Shown one piece after another: positions 18,435 through 25,327 of a stretch of 64,000 nucleotides of DNA. Positions within the stretch are counted from its first letter, which is position 1, and every line of letters starts with the position of its first letter. Source of the DNA: a virus; the IMG/VR virus record IMGVR_UViG_3300009527_000006, positions 28,026 to 92,025 of that record; one strand, written 5' to 3'. A model generated the notes under the pieces. The model had not been told where the DNA came from and searched no databases. It was given only the letters and a program-made list of their open reading frames with translations. Position numbers and translations under genes: made by a program.

Positions 18435-18888
18435 TGTTGCGACTATACAGAAATTTATCAATATTATCAAGACTTTCAGGACCAACTAGTTCTCCACTTA
18501 TAGCGATAGAATGGCCGTCTTTGAGCAAAGTTACTAATGACTCAACCACATCACTTGATAAAAAATCAAATTTAGCTCCTAGAAAAAATAAATATATTTG
18601 TTCTAAAGTTACAAGACCGTCTTTCCATTTAATATAATAAGAACAGAAATCAGTATATTTTACGAGAATATCTAGATAAGAATAAGCATTACTGTCGTTG
18701 TCTAAAATATTACTACAATCTATATGATCCTGATTTAAAAATTTTTCTTTACTAGAAAGGTAAGTTCCGCAATAATAAACAATTTCAGTATCTTTTGACA
18801 CCGTATTTGTAAAAAATTGTAGCGTTAGTGCAAATGATTCTAACCAAGTATCAAAATCGTAGTCAGGGCAGAGAGTTTTAATTTTCAT
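18424..18888 (-). CDS. Unrecognised acidic protein
   Basis: 154 residues from the ATG at 18888, chosen because a promoter (TTGACT, 16-bp spacer, TATTCT) ends 6 bases before it. The protein has a helical N-terminus 'DYDFDTWLESFALTLQFF' and is acidic with many aromatic residues; no motif is recognised. It is the last phage-style gene before the accessory island starts at 18974. Confidence 0.55.
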   Translation of the reverse strand: MKIKTLCPDYDFDTWLESFALTLQFFTNTVSKDTEIVYYCGTYLSSKEKFLNQDHIDCSNILDNDSNAYSYLDILVKYTDFCSYYIKWKDGLVTLEQIYLFFLGAKFDFLSSDVVESLVTLLKDGHSIAISGELVGPESLDNIDKFLYSRNNGQ

Positions 18889-18973
18889 AATAATAGAATA
18901 CAGCACATAATTCAGAAGTCAAGCGCTAAATTCAATCATTTAGATATTTTGAAGACACTACTAAATCACAAGA

Positions 18974-19062
18974 GGCGAACAAAACGGATGCAGACAACGC
19001 TCTATAAGTTGTTTGTCACATTCATAGTCTTTTATTCGCGTGTCTGATCCGAAGCGTTCGGG
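18974..19062 (+). repeat. attC site 1
   Basis: R'' GGCGAAC (18974-18980), L'' CGGATGCAGAC (18985-18995), L' GTCTGATCCG (19042-19051), R' GTTCGGG (19056-19062). L'' pairs with L' except for one extra G. A further AACGC/GCG pairing extends the stem toward the loop. The R'' box predicts that the cassette it came with began TTCGCC; that left end is not visible, so the original first cassette is deleted or displaced. Confidence 0.9.
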
Positions 19063-19088
19063 CAATACGCATCCACACAAAATCACGC

Positions 19089-19529
19089 ATGTATAATAGA
19101 CCGTCTAATTCTGAAGTTGCGGAAATTACTGGATACAATCTTCCTATAGAAGAAATCTCAGAATTTCCCACAGCTAAACAGCAACAAGAAGGAGGTTATA
19201 TTTTGAAGTATATTGGCCGCATCTCAGATACTTGTGATACCTTCTTGAAAACTGCACATGGTAAGGTAGTTGCTATAATATTGCTTATCCATGGAATCAT
19301 CGGATTTGCTAGAGATGCATTTGATGGTGCAACATACATCTATAATGCATCTGCTCCTATGCTTGAAAGGATTGAGACTTTTGTATTTTCTCATAAGAAC
19401 CAAGAAGTCTCTCCCGAATACCTAGTATTGATCCCAAAAGAAACGCACCTGACACTGCCCGTAAAAGATTGGGCTGATTTTCCGGCAGGAACCCAATTTG
19501 CGCCAGCCAGTAGCATAGATTACACATAG
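19089..19529 (+). CDS. Cassette C1 forward ORF, single membrane segment
   Basis: 146 residues, starting 27 bases after attC1, the usual position of an integron cassette gene. It has a hydrophilic N-terminus, a predicted transmembrane helix near residues 58-75 ('VVAIILLIHGIIGFA'), and a C-terminal domain with 'SPEYLVLIPKETHLTLPVKDW'. No family is recognised and no Shine-Dalgarno is present. A reverse ORF (19357-19608) overlaps its 3' half; both could be real. Confidence 0.5.
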   Translation: MYNRPSNSEVAEITGYNLPIEEISEFPTAKQQQEGGYILKYIGRISDTCDTFLKTAHGKVVAIILLIHGIIGFARDAFDGATYIYNASAPMLERIETFVFSHKNQEVSPEYLVLIPKETHLTLPVKDWADFPAGTQFAPASSIDYT

Positions 19530-19608
19530 CCAACGATCCAAAATATATAAATGCAAATATTTCACAACAAACCCATACTTTATTCAAATAATTATATTTA
19601 TTAGACAT
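19357..19608 (-). CDS. Cassette C1 reverse ORF, hydrophobic protein
   Basis: 83 residues with a hydrophobic stretch (about 12-40, 'CCEIFAFIYFGSLAMCNLCYWL') and a second near 52-62. It starts 6 bases after an exact TATAAATA box and 37 bases from attC2. Reverse ORFs in the other cassettes start at the same distance from their attC sites. The overlap with the forward ORF (173 bases) makes it uncertain; promoter and spacing are the arguments for it. Confidence 0.4.
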   Translation of the reverse strand: MSNKYNYLNKVWVCCEIFAFIYFGSLAMCNLCYWLAQIGFLPENQPNLLRAVSGAFLLGSILGIRERLLGSYEKIQKSQSFQA

Positions 19609-19614
19609 TTTACC

Positions 19615-19622
19615 TATTTATA
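19615..19622 (-). promoter_or_regulatory. Late promoter box TATAAATA inside cassette C1
   Basis: Minus-strand TATAAATA-GGTAAA-ATG. It is identical to the phage late box at 14647 and 61913 and lies inside a gene cassette, directed away from attC2 into the cassette. Confidence 0.6.
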
Positions 19623-19644
19623 AAGACTTTAGACTAAAACAAGA

Positions 19645-19734
19645 CCCGAACAAAGAAACTGGAGACAACAGCTCAGCATAGTTATTCTCCTATATTAGTT
19701 CTGTGTTCGCTGTGTCTCAGTTTAGACGTTCGCC
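19645..19734 (+). repeat. attC site 2
   Basis: R'' CCCGAAC (19645-19651), L'' AAACTGGAGAC (19656-19666), L' GTCTCAGTTT (19714-19723), R' GTTCGCC (19728-19734). The stem has the same geometry as attC1 but different bases on both sides (AAACT/AGTTT for CGGAT/ATCCG; GAGAC/GTCTC for CAGAC/GTCTG), again with one extra G. R'' complements R' of attC1 (GTTCGGG). Confidence 0.9.
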
Positions 19735-19758
19735 TAACAACACACAGCCTCTACTACA

Positions 19759-20031
19759 ATGTATAAAACTCAGCCTAAATATCGGGCCATCATTCGTTTC
19801 TCCTTGGATAAGGATGAGAGTTCAAAGTTTCGCAACTCTGTTATTAGAAAACTTAGAAAAGCTAAATTCACCAACACAAATAAGACTGGTTCTTGGGAGA
19901 CTCCATCCGCAGATTTATCTATTATTCAGTCATTAGTCTGCACCGTTATGAACGAACTAGGTAAAGTAACGAATGACGACGGAAAGCCCGTAACATTGGA
20001 CCATATGTGGATGTGCATAGATAAAGTTTAA
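19759..20031 (+). CDS. Cassette C2 forward ORF
   Basis: 90 residues, starting 24 bases after attC2. Basic N-terminal half with 'RAIIRFSLDKDESSKFRNSVIRKLR' (ferredoxin-like beta-alpha character), then 'LSIIQSLVCTVMNEL' and 'DHMWMCIDKV'. No family is recognised. Its stop overlaps by 4 bases the stop of the convergent reverse ORF. No Shine-Dalgarno. Confidence 0.6.
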   Translation: MYKTQPKYRAIIRFSLDKDESSKFRNSVIRKLRKAKFTNTNKTGSWETPSADLSIIQSLVCTVMNELGKVTNDDGKPVTLDHMWMCIDKV

Positions 20032-20198
20032 TCTTCTTCGTTCCACCTAGGGTCATCATCTGACCATTCATTCCATCCAGATTCGATTTCGTCTGAGTCT
20101 GAATTGATAACTATTTTTGTTTTAGATTCAGTATGACACCCACAGTTGCCACATACGCCGCTAATAACGACTTCTATAGGTTGAGAATTATTTTTCAT
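20028..20198 (-). CDS. Cassette C2 reverse ORF, small acidic CxxCxC protein
   Basis: 56 residues: 'MKNNSQPIEVVISGVCGNCGCH', then an acidic Trp-rich tail ('SGWNEWSDDDPRWNEED'). The CGNCGCH cluster could bind a metal. It starts 7 bases after AATAAATA (20206-20213) and 39 bases from attC3. It is convergent with the forward ORF and shares 4 bases at the stops. Too small for family assignment. Confidence 0.5.
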   Translation of the reverse strand: MKNNSQPIEVVISGVCGNCGCHTESKTKIVINSDSDEIESGWNEWSDDDPRWNEED

Positions 20199-20205
20199 AA
20201 TCAGC

Positions 20206-20213
20206 TATTTATT
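20206..20213 (-). promoter_or_regulatory. Late-promoter-like box AATAAATA inside cassette C2
   Basis: Minus-strand AATAAATAGCTGATT-ATG. It shares the string AAATAGCT with the box at 26511-26518 near attC7, suggesting a common cassette promoter. Confidence 0.5.
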
Positions 20214-20236
20214 GGCAGCTCTTGCTATAAACAAGA

Positions 20237-20325
20237 GGCGAACAAAACGGATGCAGACAACGCTCTATAAGTTTTATGTCACATTCAGAGTTTAGTATTC
20301 GCGTGTCTGATCCGAGACGTTCGTC
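20237..20325 (+). repeat. attC site 3
   Basis: R'' GGCGAAC (20237-20243), L'' CGGATGCAGAC (20248-20258), L' GTCTGATCCG (20305-20314), R' GTTCGTC (20319-20325). Nearly identical to attC1 and attC6. R'' complements R' of attC2 (GTTCGCC). Confidence 0.9.
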
Positions 20326-20879
20326 TTATGAAATGCCACCCAGTGAGTCTGCGCTTTCTTGCCGCTACGGTGGCCGTAGAGCGGGCGTTCTGGCGTGAGT
20401 GCCAGCACTTCGCGGAGCGGGATTTCAGCCTCGCACCATTTGAAGATCATCGTTCCATTCACTTTCAGGACACGGAAGCATTCAGCGAATCCCGCCCGCA
20501 GGTCGTCGCGCCATGTCGCATCCAGAAGCCCGAAGTCGAAGGCGATGCGTCCCGTTGCCCCGGCTCCTTTATGGAAGTGCGGCGGATCGAATACCACATG
20601 CCAGAACGACTCATCAGGGAACGGCATGTTTCGGAAGTCCACCACCATATCAGGCGCGACGGTTTTCGGGGTGCGCCCGATGGTTCCCGGCGTTCCCACG
20701 TCGATGATTCGCGTGCCTTGGCGTTTGTCCACATACAGGGCGCGGTCATCCTGTTTATCGAACCAGAACATTCTGGTTGAGCAGCACGCATCCAATACCG
20801 GAGGCAAAGACGAACAAGTCGCTGCATGCAACCCGCTTTCTGCGTGCTGTTGGCGCGTTAATGTGAAGAGGTCATCCAT
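20292..20879 (-). CDS. Cassette C3: GC-rich SAM-dependent methyltransferase
   Basis: Class I methyltransferase-like protein, about 195 residues from ATG 20879 (206 from ATG 20912). Motifs: 'VVDFRNMPFPDESFWHVVFDPPHF', where DPPH is the catalytic-type motif seen in DNA/RNA adenine methyltransferases, and 'FRVLKVNGTMIFKW' for strand 5. Base composition is far more GC-rich than the rest of the window, so it is a recent acquisition. It runs opposite to the attC direction. Both possible starts lie inside attC4, and its last nine or so residues and stop come from attC3, so both protein ends depend on neighbouring sites. The target is unknown. Confidence 0.8.
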   Translation of the reverse strand: MDDLFTLTRQQHAESGLHAATCSSLPPVLDACCSTRMFWFDKQDDRALYVDKRQGTRIIDVGTPGTIGRTPKTVAPDMVVDFRNMPFPDESFWHVVFDPPHFHKGAGATGRIAFDFGLLDATWRDDLRAGFAECFRVLKVNGTMIFKWCEAEIPLREVLALTPERPLYGHRSGKKAQTHWVAFHKTNVSDQTREY

Positions 20880-20928
20880 AGGTGTATCGGTGTATTGTGT
20901 CAGCGGGTGCATGAGCTAGGCGTTCGCC
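20809..20928 (+). repeat. attC site 4 (different sequence family)
   Basis: R'' GACGAAC (20809-20815), L'' GCTGCATGCAACCCGCT (20821-20837), L' AGCGGGTGCATGAGC (20902-20916), R' GTTCGCC (20922-20928). L'' and L' pair perfectly except for two extra bases in L'' (G and A), the classic extrahelical bases of attC. Its stem sequence is unrelated to the other sites and is GC-rich like its cassette. R'' complements R' of attC3 (GTTCGTC), the only site with that R'. Confidence 0.9.
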
Positions 20929-20937
20929 TAAAAACCA

Positions 20938-21192
20938 ATGCACTCATCACAAACTAATTCGCAGATGATAATCGCGCACATGCTAGCCAATGATAACGGA
21001 GCCATTTTTCATTTTGAGGACTATAGATTCAATGTTCGTCCTGAAGATCGAGTCACTTCCAGCAATTGGCCTAGTGGTATAACATTGCACATTAGACTTT
21101 CTAGCACAGGGCTGAGCGCAGCTTCTTACGAGAACGAGACAGTGCTCGGTGAATATGTGGATGAAAGAGGAACTCCCATTTTGCCTTATTAG
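20938..21192 (+). CDS. Cassette C4 forward ORF
   Basis: 84 residues, starting 9 bases after attC4. It has 'MIIAHMLANDNGAIFHFEDYRFNVRPEDR' and a beta-rich end 'ITLHIRLSSTGLSAASYENETVLGEYVDERG', ending 'PILPY'. No family is recognised. Its stop overlaps by 4 bases the stop of a convergent reverse ORF. A/C-rich leader without Shine-Dalgarno. Confidence 0.6.
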   Translation: MHSSQTNSQMIIAHMLANDNGAIFHFEDYRFNVRPEDRVTSSNWPSGITLHIRLSSTGLSAASYENETVLGEYVDERGTPILPY

Positions 21193-21428
21193 GAATTATT
21201 ACTTGGATCATTCGGAATTGCATGGCCGAATCTCAGCACTTCACCATTGTCATATAGATAGGCCATTCCACGAATTCCAAAAGGACCATTATACTTACCT
21301 TTCTCATTCTGTATTTTTATGTTCTCGTGCATAGTCCATCTTCGCCAGATTCCAATAGCTTCATCATACGGAAGTGCCTCTGGATCTGGGTATTTGGTTA
21401 AGTCTATTGGGTTGTCTAAATTTAACAT
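21189..21428 (-). CDS. Cassette C4 reverse ORF
   Basis: 79 residues from the ATG at 21428. N-terminal 'LDNPIDLTKYPDPEALPYDEAIGIWRRW', then a beta stretch 'FGIRGMAYLYDNGEVLRFGHA'. No family is recognised. A variant box AATAAGTA (21438-21445) lies 9 bases upstream and attC5 about 40 bases upstream, the same layout as C5. Confidence 0.55.
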   Translation of the reverse strand: MLNLDNPIDLTKYPDPEALPYDEAIGIWRRWTMHENIKIQNEKGKYNGPFGIRGMAYLYDNGEVLRFGHAIPNDPSNNS

Positions 21429-21437
21429 ATTCAAAGC

Positions 21438-21445
21438 TACTTATT
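21438..21445 (-). promoter_or_regulatory. Variant late box AATAAGTA inside cassette C4
   Basis: AATAAGTA on the minus strand, 9 bases before the reverse ORF start. It differs by one base from the AATAAATA of C2 and has the same variant position and spacing as the box in C5. Confidence 0.35.
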
Positions 21446-21468
21446 CGTAGTCAAATGCTAAAACAAGA

Positions 21469-21558
21469 GGCGAACAAAGAAACTGGAGACAACAGCTCAG
21501 CATAGCTATTCTCCTATATTAGTTCTGTGTTCGCTGTGTCTCAGTTTAGATGTTCGCC
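21469..21558 (+). repeat. attC site 5
   Basis: R'' GGCGAAC (21469-21475), L'' AAACTGGAGAC (21480-21490), L' GTCTCAGTTT (21538-21547), R' GTTCGCC (21552-21558). The body is nearly identical to attC2, but the R'' differs in the way needed to complement R' of attC4 (GTTCGCC). Confidence 0.9.
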
Positions 21559-21573
21559 CAACCTCACCACACC

Positions 21574-21759
21574 ATGTCTATTATAAAGAAACCTAGTTCG
21601 TGCGTATTTTGCAGATCTGCACTGATTAAAGGTCCGATTAAGAGAGATCGTAATTTAAATGAAACTATTGAAATGAAGAGTGTCGTTTATATTTGTGAGC
21701 AATGTAATTTTGTTCACGAATTTAATATTCATACTACTAAAAAATCTAAGATGAAGTAG
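21574..21759 (+). CDS. Cassette C5 forward ORF, small zinc-ribbon protein
   Basis: 61 residues from the ATG at 21574, 15 bases after attC5; an in-frame ATG at 21550 lies inside attC5 and is unlikely. Two Cys pairs, 'CVFC' near 11-14 and 'CEQC' near 43-46, are separated by about 30 residues, the spacing of a zinc ribbon. The rest is basic. It may bind nucleic acid. A truncated relative with a CxFC motif lies in C7 (26556-26633). Confidence 0.6.
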   Translation: MSIIKKPSSCVFCRSALIKGPIKRDRNLNETIEMKSVVYICEQCNFVHEFNIHTTKKSKMK

Positions 21760-21910
21760 TAGACACGAAACATGCAAGCCCATCACATTGAGCATTCCAC
21801 ATTTCATCCAGAATTCTATCATTATTTTCCTGTTCTTCTTTGGAAAGTCTCATCCAATGACACTGCTCCACTTCTAACCATTCACGTATCTTTGCTTTTA
21901 TCCATTGCAT
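21746..21910 (-). CDS. Cassette C5 reverse ORF
   Basis: 54 residues: 'MQWIKAKIREWLEVEQCHW', then an acidic helix 'RLSKEEQENNDRILDEMW' and 'NAQCDGLACFVS'. Three Cys, one His. It overlaps the forward ORF 3' end by 14 bases in convergent orientation. CATAAGTA (21920-21927) is 9 bases upstream and attC6 40 bases upstream. Confidence 0.5.
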   Translation of the reverse strand: MQWIKAKIREWLEVEQCHWMRLSKEEQENNDRILDEMWNAQCDGLACFVSTTSS

Positions 21911-21919
21911 AGTAGTCAA

Positions 21920-21927
21920 TACTTATG
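21920..21927 (-). promoter_or_regulatory. Variant late box CATAAGTA inside cassette C5
   Basis: CATAAGTA 9 bases upstream of the minus-strand ATG at 21910. Same variant and spacing as in C4. Confidence 0.35.
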
Positions 21928-21949
21928 AAGCTAATAAACAGAAACAAGA

Positions 21950-22038
21950 GGCGAACAAAACGGATGCAGACAACGCTCTATAAGTTTTATGTCACATTCA
22001 TAATTTTATATTCGCGTGTCTGATCCGAGACGTTCGGG
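21950..22038 (+). repeat. attC site 6
   Basis: R'' GGCGAAC (21950-21956), L'' CGGATGCAGAC (21961-21971), L' GTCTGATCCG (22018-22027), R' GTTCGGG (22032-22038). Nearly identical to attC1 and attC3. R'' complements R' of attC5. Confidence 0.9.
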
Positions 22039-22061
22039 TAAAACAGAACATAAACACCACA

Positions 22062-22232
22062 ATGAATGAATCTACGTTAGTTGATTGCGCTAAATGGTTA
22101 TATGAAAAGCAGCAAGAGAACCTAAAAGCCGGAAAGAATCTACTTTGGCAGCCACATATAATAACCGTTCTTTTAAACTTACAAAAATCTAAAGTCATAC
22201 TTTTAAGATATAAACTCTCGATTTTTTGTTAA
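22062..22232 (+). pseudogene. Cassette C6 forward ORF, probably truncated by the IS insertion
   Basis: 56-residue reading frame starting 23 bases after attC6 ('MNESTLVDCAKWLYEKQQE...'). Its last ten or so codons are antisense to the end of tnpB, so the natural 3' part was probably removed or displaced when the IS607-like element inserted near 22150-22195. Confidence 0.4.
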
Positions 22233-23421
22233 ATTCCTGCTTCACAGACGGGCTAACCAAAGTCGTTTCCGACAATGGTGAACTCCCATCTCCACAGGCT
22301 TGAATTCCCGAAGAACTTTCGGTATAAATTTGTTTCAGATTCAAACTCGCATTTAAATCTCTATCTATTTTCATATCACACATTTTACATTCAAATACTC
22401 GGTCTGTCAACTTCAAATCTGAATTTTTCCATCCGCAACATGAACATAATTTAGAACTGGCGTAGAAAGTATCTGCGAAGACAACTTTTCTATTATTCCA
22501 TTTCGCTTTATATTCAATTTGGCGACGAAATTCATAAAGTCCTACGTCACTGATAGCCTGAGCCAAACAGTGATTTTTCAACATATTGCTTACTTTCAAA
22601 TCTTCCAACACAATTACATTGTTTTTCTGTATTATGTTAGAAGTGATTCTATGTAAGCAATCTTTACGAATATTTGATATGTGATAATGTAATTTTGCTA
22701 ACTTTTGTTTTGCTTTTCCATAATTTTTACTTCCTTTTTTCTTTCTTGATAATTGTTTTTGTTTGCGTTTTAGTCTCTTGAGATTTTTCTTTAATGCTTT
22801 TGGATTTTCATAAGTTGTCCCATCTGAGCAAGTAGCTAAAGTTTTAATACCTAAATCAATTCCTACTACCTCATTCTTGGCGTTAGAATGCTCTCTGTCA
22901 GGTGTCTCTACTTGAACTGATACAAACCACTTACCCGCACGTTTCGAGACTGTAGCAGACAGTATTTTACAATCTGTTGGGATGTAATCTTTCTCGGATA
23001 ATTTGAGTTTGTCGATTCGTGGTAGCTTAATGTAATCAGATTCAACTGAAATCGCGCCGTCTAGTCTGAAGGATTGCTTTTCGTTTTTCTTAGATTTAAA
23101 TTTTGGAAATCCTTTCTTACCTTTAACTTTCTTTTTACAACGAGTGAAGAAATTTTGAAATGCTTTATCACAATCTCTTAACGCATTTTGTGGAGAAGTC
23201 TTGCTTGAATTATACATCCAAGGAACATCTGTCTGTTTTAGCTTGTTTAATTCTCTATGAATCTCAATAGCATTTTGAATTTTCTCTTTCTTATCAAATT
23301 GTTCTTTCTTTTTAGCTAATGCCCAATTATATGCCCATCTAGCGCAACCAATATGCTGTAATAACAAGGTTTGTTGCTTGTTATTTACATCTAGCTGAAC
23401 TTTATAGGCGCGGAGAATCAT
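22195..23421 (-). CDS. tnpB: TnpB, RuvC-like RNA-guided nuclease
   Basis: 408 residues from the ATG overlapping the methyltransferase stop (ATGA). An N-terminal helical and Lys-rich region with 'GCARWAYNWALA' leads to the RuvC-like core: Asp in 'GIDLGIKT' (about 195), Glu in 'VLEDLKVSNM' (about 279), zinc ribbon CSCC...CKMC (about 332-353), last Asp in 'DRDLNAS'. All catalytic residues are present and length is normal, so it looks intact. TnpB proteins cut at a target next to a short motif using an RNA from the element's end; the RNA would map around 22040-22250. Confidence 0.9.
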   Translation of the reverse strand: MILRAYKVQLDVNNKQQTLLLQHIGCARWAYNWALAKKKEQFDKKEKIQNAIEIHRELNKLKQTDVPWMYNSSKTSPQNALRDCDKAFQNFFTRCKKKVKGKKGFPKFKSKKNEKQSFRLDGAISVESDYIKLPRIDKLKLSEKDYIPTDCKILSATVSKRAGKWFVSVQVETPDREHSNAKNEVVGIDLGIKTLATCSDGTTYENPKALKKNLKRLKRKQKQLSRKKKGSKNYGKAKQKLAKLHYHISNIRKDCLHRITSNIIQKNNVIVLEDLKVSNMLKNHCLAQAISDVGLYEFRRQIEYKAKWNNRKVVFADTFYASSKLCSCCGWKNSDLKLTDRVFECKMCDMKIDRDLNASLNLKQIYTESSSGIQACGDGSSPLSETTLVSPSVKQEFNKKSRVYILKV

Positions 23422-24283
23422 TTTAATCTTTCTAAACAAATATCATAATACTCTTTTTCTTTTTCGATGCCGATAAACTGACGATTGAGATTTTTGGCGG
23501 CAACCAGAGTTGTTCCCGAACCAGCAAAAGGATCGAACACCAAATCCTCTTTATTTGAGATAGACTTCACCAAGTCTTCCATCATATTCAACGGTTTTTC
23601 ACATGGATGTTTGTCTTTTCTTTGCGAGACTATTTCATATTCAATTACATCTTCAAATGAAGATAGCGATAACGAATCAAATTTTCGTTTGGATAATTTA
23701 ATACCTAAATCTCCTCTAATTTGGGAAGAAATTTTGGAGATGGAAAGCATCTACCACATTCCCAATTTGATACTTGACCACCATTATTAACGTTTCCATA
23801 AGCACCCAATATTTCAGTAAGCTCTTTTACCGATACCCCCTTAGAAATGCGGGCATTCTTAATGTCATTTGGATAAGAATCTTGTGAAAAATAAATTATT
23901 CTTTCTGATGCTGGATATGGTCGTCTAAGGGAATTTTTATTACACTTATTTTTCCAACCCTCACTCCCCTTATTTGGAAAAGTTTTCTTCCACACAATTT
24001 CAGATTGGAAATTGAAATATTGATTTATCAGGACGGCTAAAAATGGAGCCAATGATGGCTTACAAAAAACGTAACCACTACAAGTATTTTTCATCTTCGG
24101 TTTAAGAATTTTGAAAAAATAATCAAACCATTTTAAAAATTCAGTATCGTTATCATGTTCATTGTCCCAAGTGTGCTTTTTAACATTGTGATAAGGTGGA
24201 TCGGTGACAAGGATATCCACGCTTCCATCTGGAATGTCCTTCATCAATTCTAAACAGTCGCCATGCCAAATTTCTTGTTTCAT
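23418..24283 (-). pseudogene. DNA (amino) methyltransferase with single-base frameshift
   Basis: The N-terminal piece (24283 to 23705) has 'DILVTDPPYHNVKKHTWDNE' (catalytic DPPY) and 'FLKWFDYFFKILKP'. The C-terminal piece (to 23418) has 'DPFAGSGTTLVAAKNLNRQFIGIE' (SAM site). DPPY before FxGxG fits a beta-class N4/N6 enzyme. The target region carries a small XRE-like helix-turn-helix (about 158-192). The pieces overlap out of frame near 23705-23716: adding one T to GAGATTTAGG restores 'LEEILGIKLSKRK'. So either a one-base deletion or a programmed shift. The start overlaps the endonuclease stop and has AAGGAGG upstream. Confidence 0.75.
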
Positions 24284-25305
24284 TCCATCGCCTCCTTTTC
24301 TTTCTTTTTACGATTCTGTGAGCTAATCATACCCAATCCTTCTCTAATTAGATACAGGCGACCAGTCGAAGTTTTTAACTCTTTTGCTACGCCTCTCCAA
24401 GTTTGATGTTTATCAAACAAATCGTGCAGTTGTTTTACTGTAATATCTGAACGCTTTTTCCGTAAAATTTGCTGAGATAGACACTCTAAATATAATTCAT
24501 ACTTTCTATCCAAATACACTTTAGCGTTTGAGTATATTGGTCTTAATATGTTTTGAACTAACTCGACCCCCGCCGAAGATATGCAGCAAGTTTCTGAATC
24601 TCCCTCTCCATATTTTGATAGGATTTTTGCGCGACATTTGCTATACGAAAGAATATACTCTTGAAATTTCTCAATAACAAGCCTATTTCCAACAAGATTA
24701 ATTGTCCACACCCAAGATTTTTTATATTTGGGTTCAAGCGTTTTAGAAATGCAGCCATCACCGTCAAATATGCCTCGCCAAAAATGACAGTGTAAATCCT
24801 TTGGAATTAAATTTAACGGAGGAATAAAGCTAAAAGATTTTCTCGGTAAAATACCAAATTTAGCCAAATCATTGCATATTTTTCTGTTACCAATTACAAT
24901 TCGACACGACTCAAATATTTTACTATTATCACCCCCTTCAAAAGAGGGCGAACTTCTACATATTTTAATTGGATGCGCCGAACGGCAAAATTTCTTAAAT
25001 TTTTCTAAGTGCAACAAATCTGACTTTTTTAAACCTATATTCAATCCTCCATAATCGGTTACGTTGCCGTCGGCGGCAATGAATCCAAGCCAATAAGCCT
25101 TATCTTCTGTGTCAATTTTTTCAAAAATAGAATCGTCAATAGTATATTTAGAGTTATTTTTAATTTTGATACCCCTTTTTTTGGCTTCTCTGGTGCAGCA
25201 TTCGCTACTTAATCCGTAAACAGCCGCCGCCCTTTGTGCAGAATCCCCGTTTACATATAGATTAATCATTCCGTCCTTTTCTTCTTGTGTAATAGTGCGT
25301 CTCAT
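24280..25305 (-). CDS. LAGLIDADG-type homing endonuclease
   Basis: 341 residues from ATG 25305 (343 from 25311). An N-terminal helix-turn-helix-like part (about 1-45, 'DGMINLYVNGDSAQRAAAVYGLS') precedes two LAGLIDADG motifs, 'YWLGFIAADGNV' (about 70) and 'HFWRGIFDGDGCI' (about 172), so it acts as a monomer cutting a long asymmetric site. A C-terminal helix-turn-helix ('TVKQLHDLFDKHQTWRGVAKEL') follows. No intein splice residues flank it, so it is free-standing. Both acidic catalytic residues are present. It may help the element spread or may be a passenger. Confidence 0.8.
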   Translation of the reverse strand: MRRTITQEEKDGMINLYVNGDSAQRAAAVYGLSSECCTREAKKRGIKIKNNSKYTIDDSIFEKIDTEDKAYWLGFIAADGNVTDYGGLNIGLKKSDLLHLEKFKKFCRSAHPIKICRSSPSFEGGDNSKIFESCRIVIGNRKICNDLAKFGILPRKSFSFIPPLNLIPKDLHCHFWRGIFDGDGCISKTLEPKYKKSWVWTINLVGNRLVIEKFQEYILSYSKCRAKILSKYGEGDSETCCISSAGVELVQNILRPIYSNAKVYLDRKYELYLECLSQQILRKKRSDITVKQLHDLFDKHQTWRGVAKELKTSTGRLYLIREGLGMISSQNRKKKEKEAME

Positions 25306-25327
25306 ATACATATATTTACACTAAAAA

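Noticed and set aside
18900-19062. An attI site or integrase gene at the array's left edge
   Set aside because: No tyrosine recombinase frame is present, and no convincing attI simple site was found; the left neighbour is an ordinary minus-strand phage gene.
20328-20919. Plus-strand long frames opposite the methyltransferase
   Set aside because: GC-rich DNA leaves open frames on both strands; only the minus frame shows methyltransferase motifs (DPPH, FRVLKVNGTMIF).
18974-22038. Repeats as REP/MITE elements or terminators
   Set aside because: The outer-box matching between neighbouring sites and the unpaired base in L'' are specific to attC; there are no T-tracts and no target duplications.
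22195-23421. TnpB as a Cas12-type effector of a CRISPR system
   Set aside because: Size (about 408 residues), IS607 recombinase partner and lack of repeats point to a transposon TnpB.
24872-25054. Plus-strand frame within the endonuclease gene
   Set aside because: Antisense shadow of the LAGLIDADG gene with no supporting motif.
24280-25305. LAGLIDADG gene as an intein
   Set aside because: It has its own start and stop, no Cys/Ser first residue or His-Asn end, and is not in frame within another protein.
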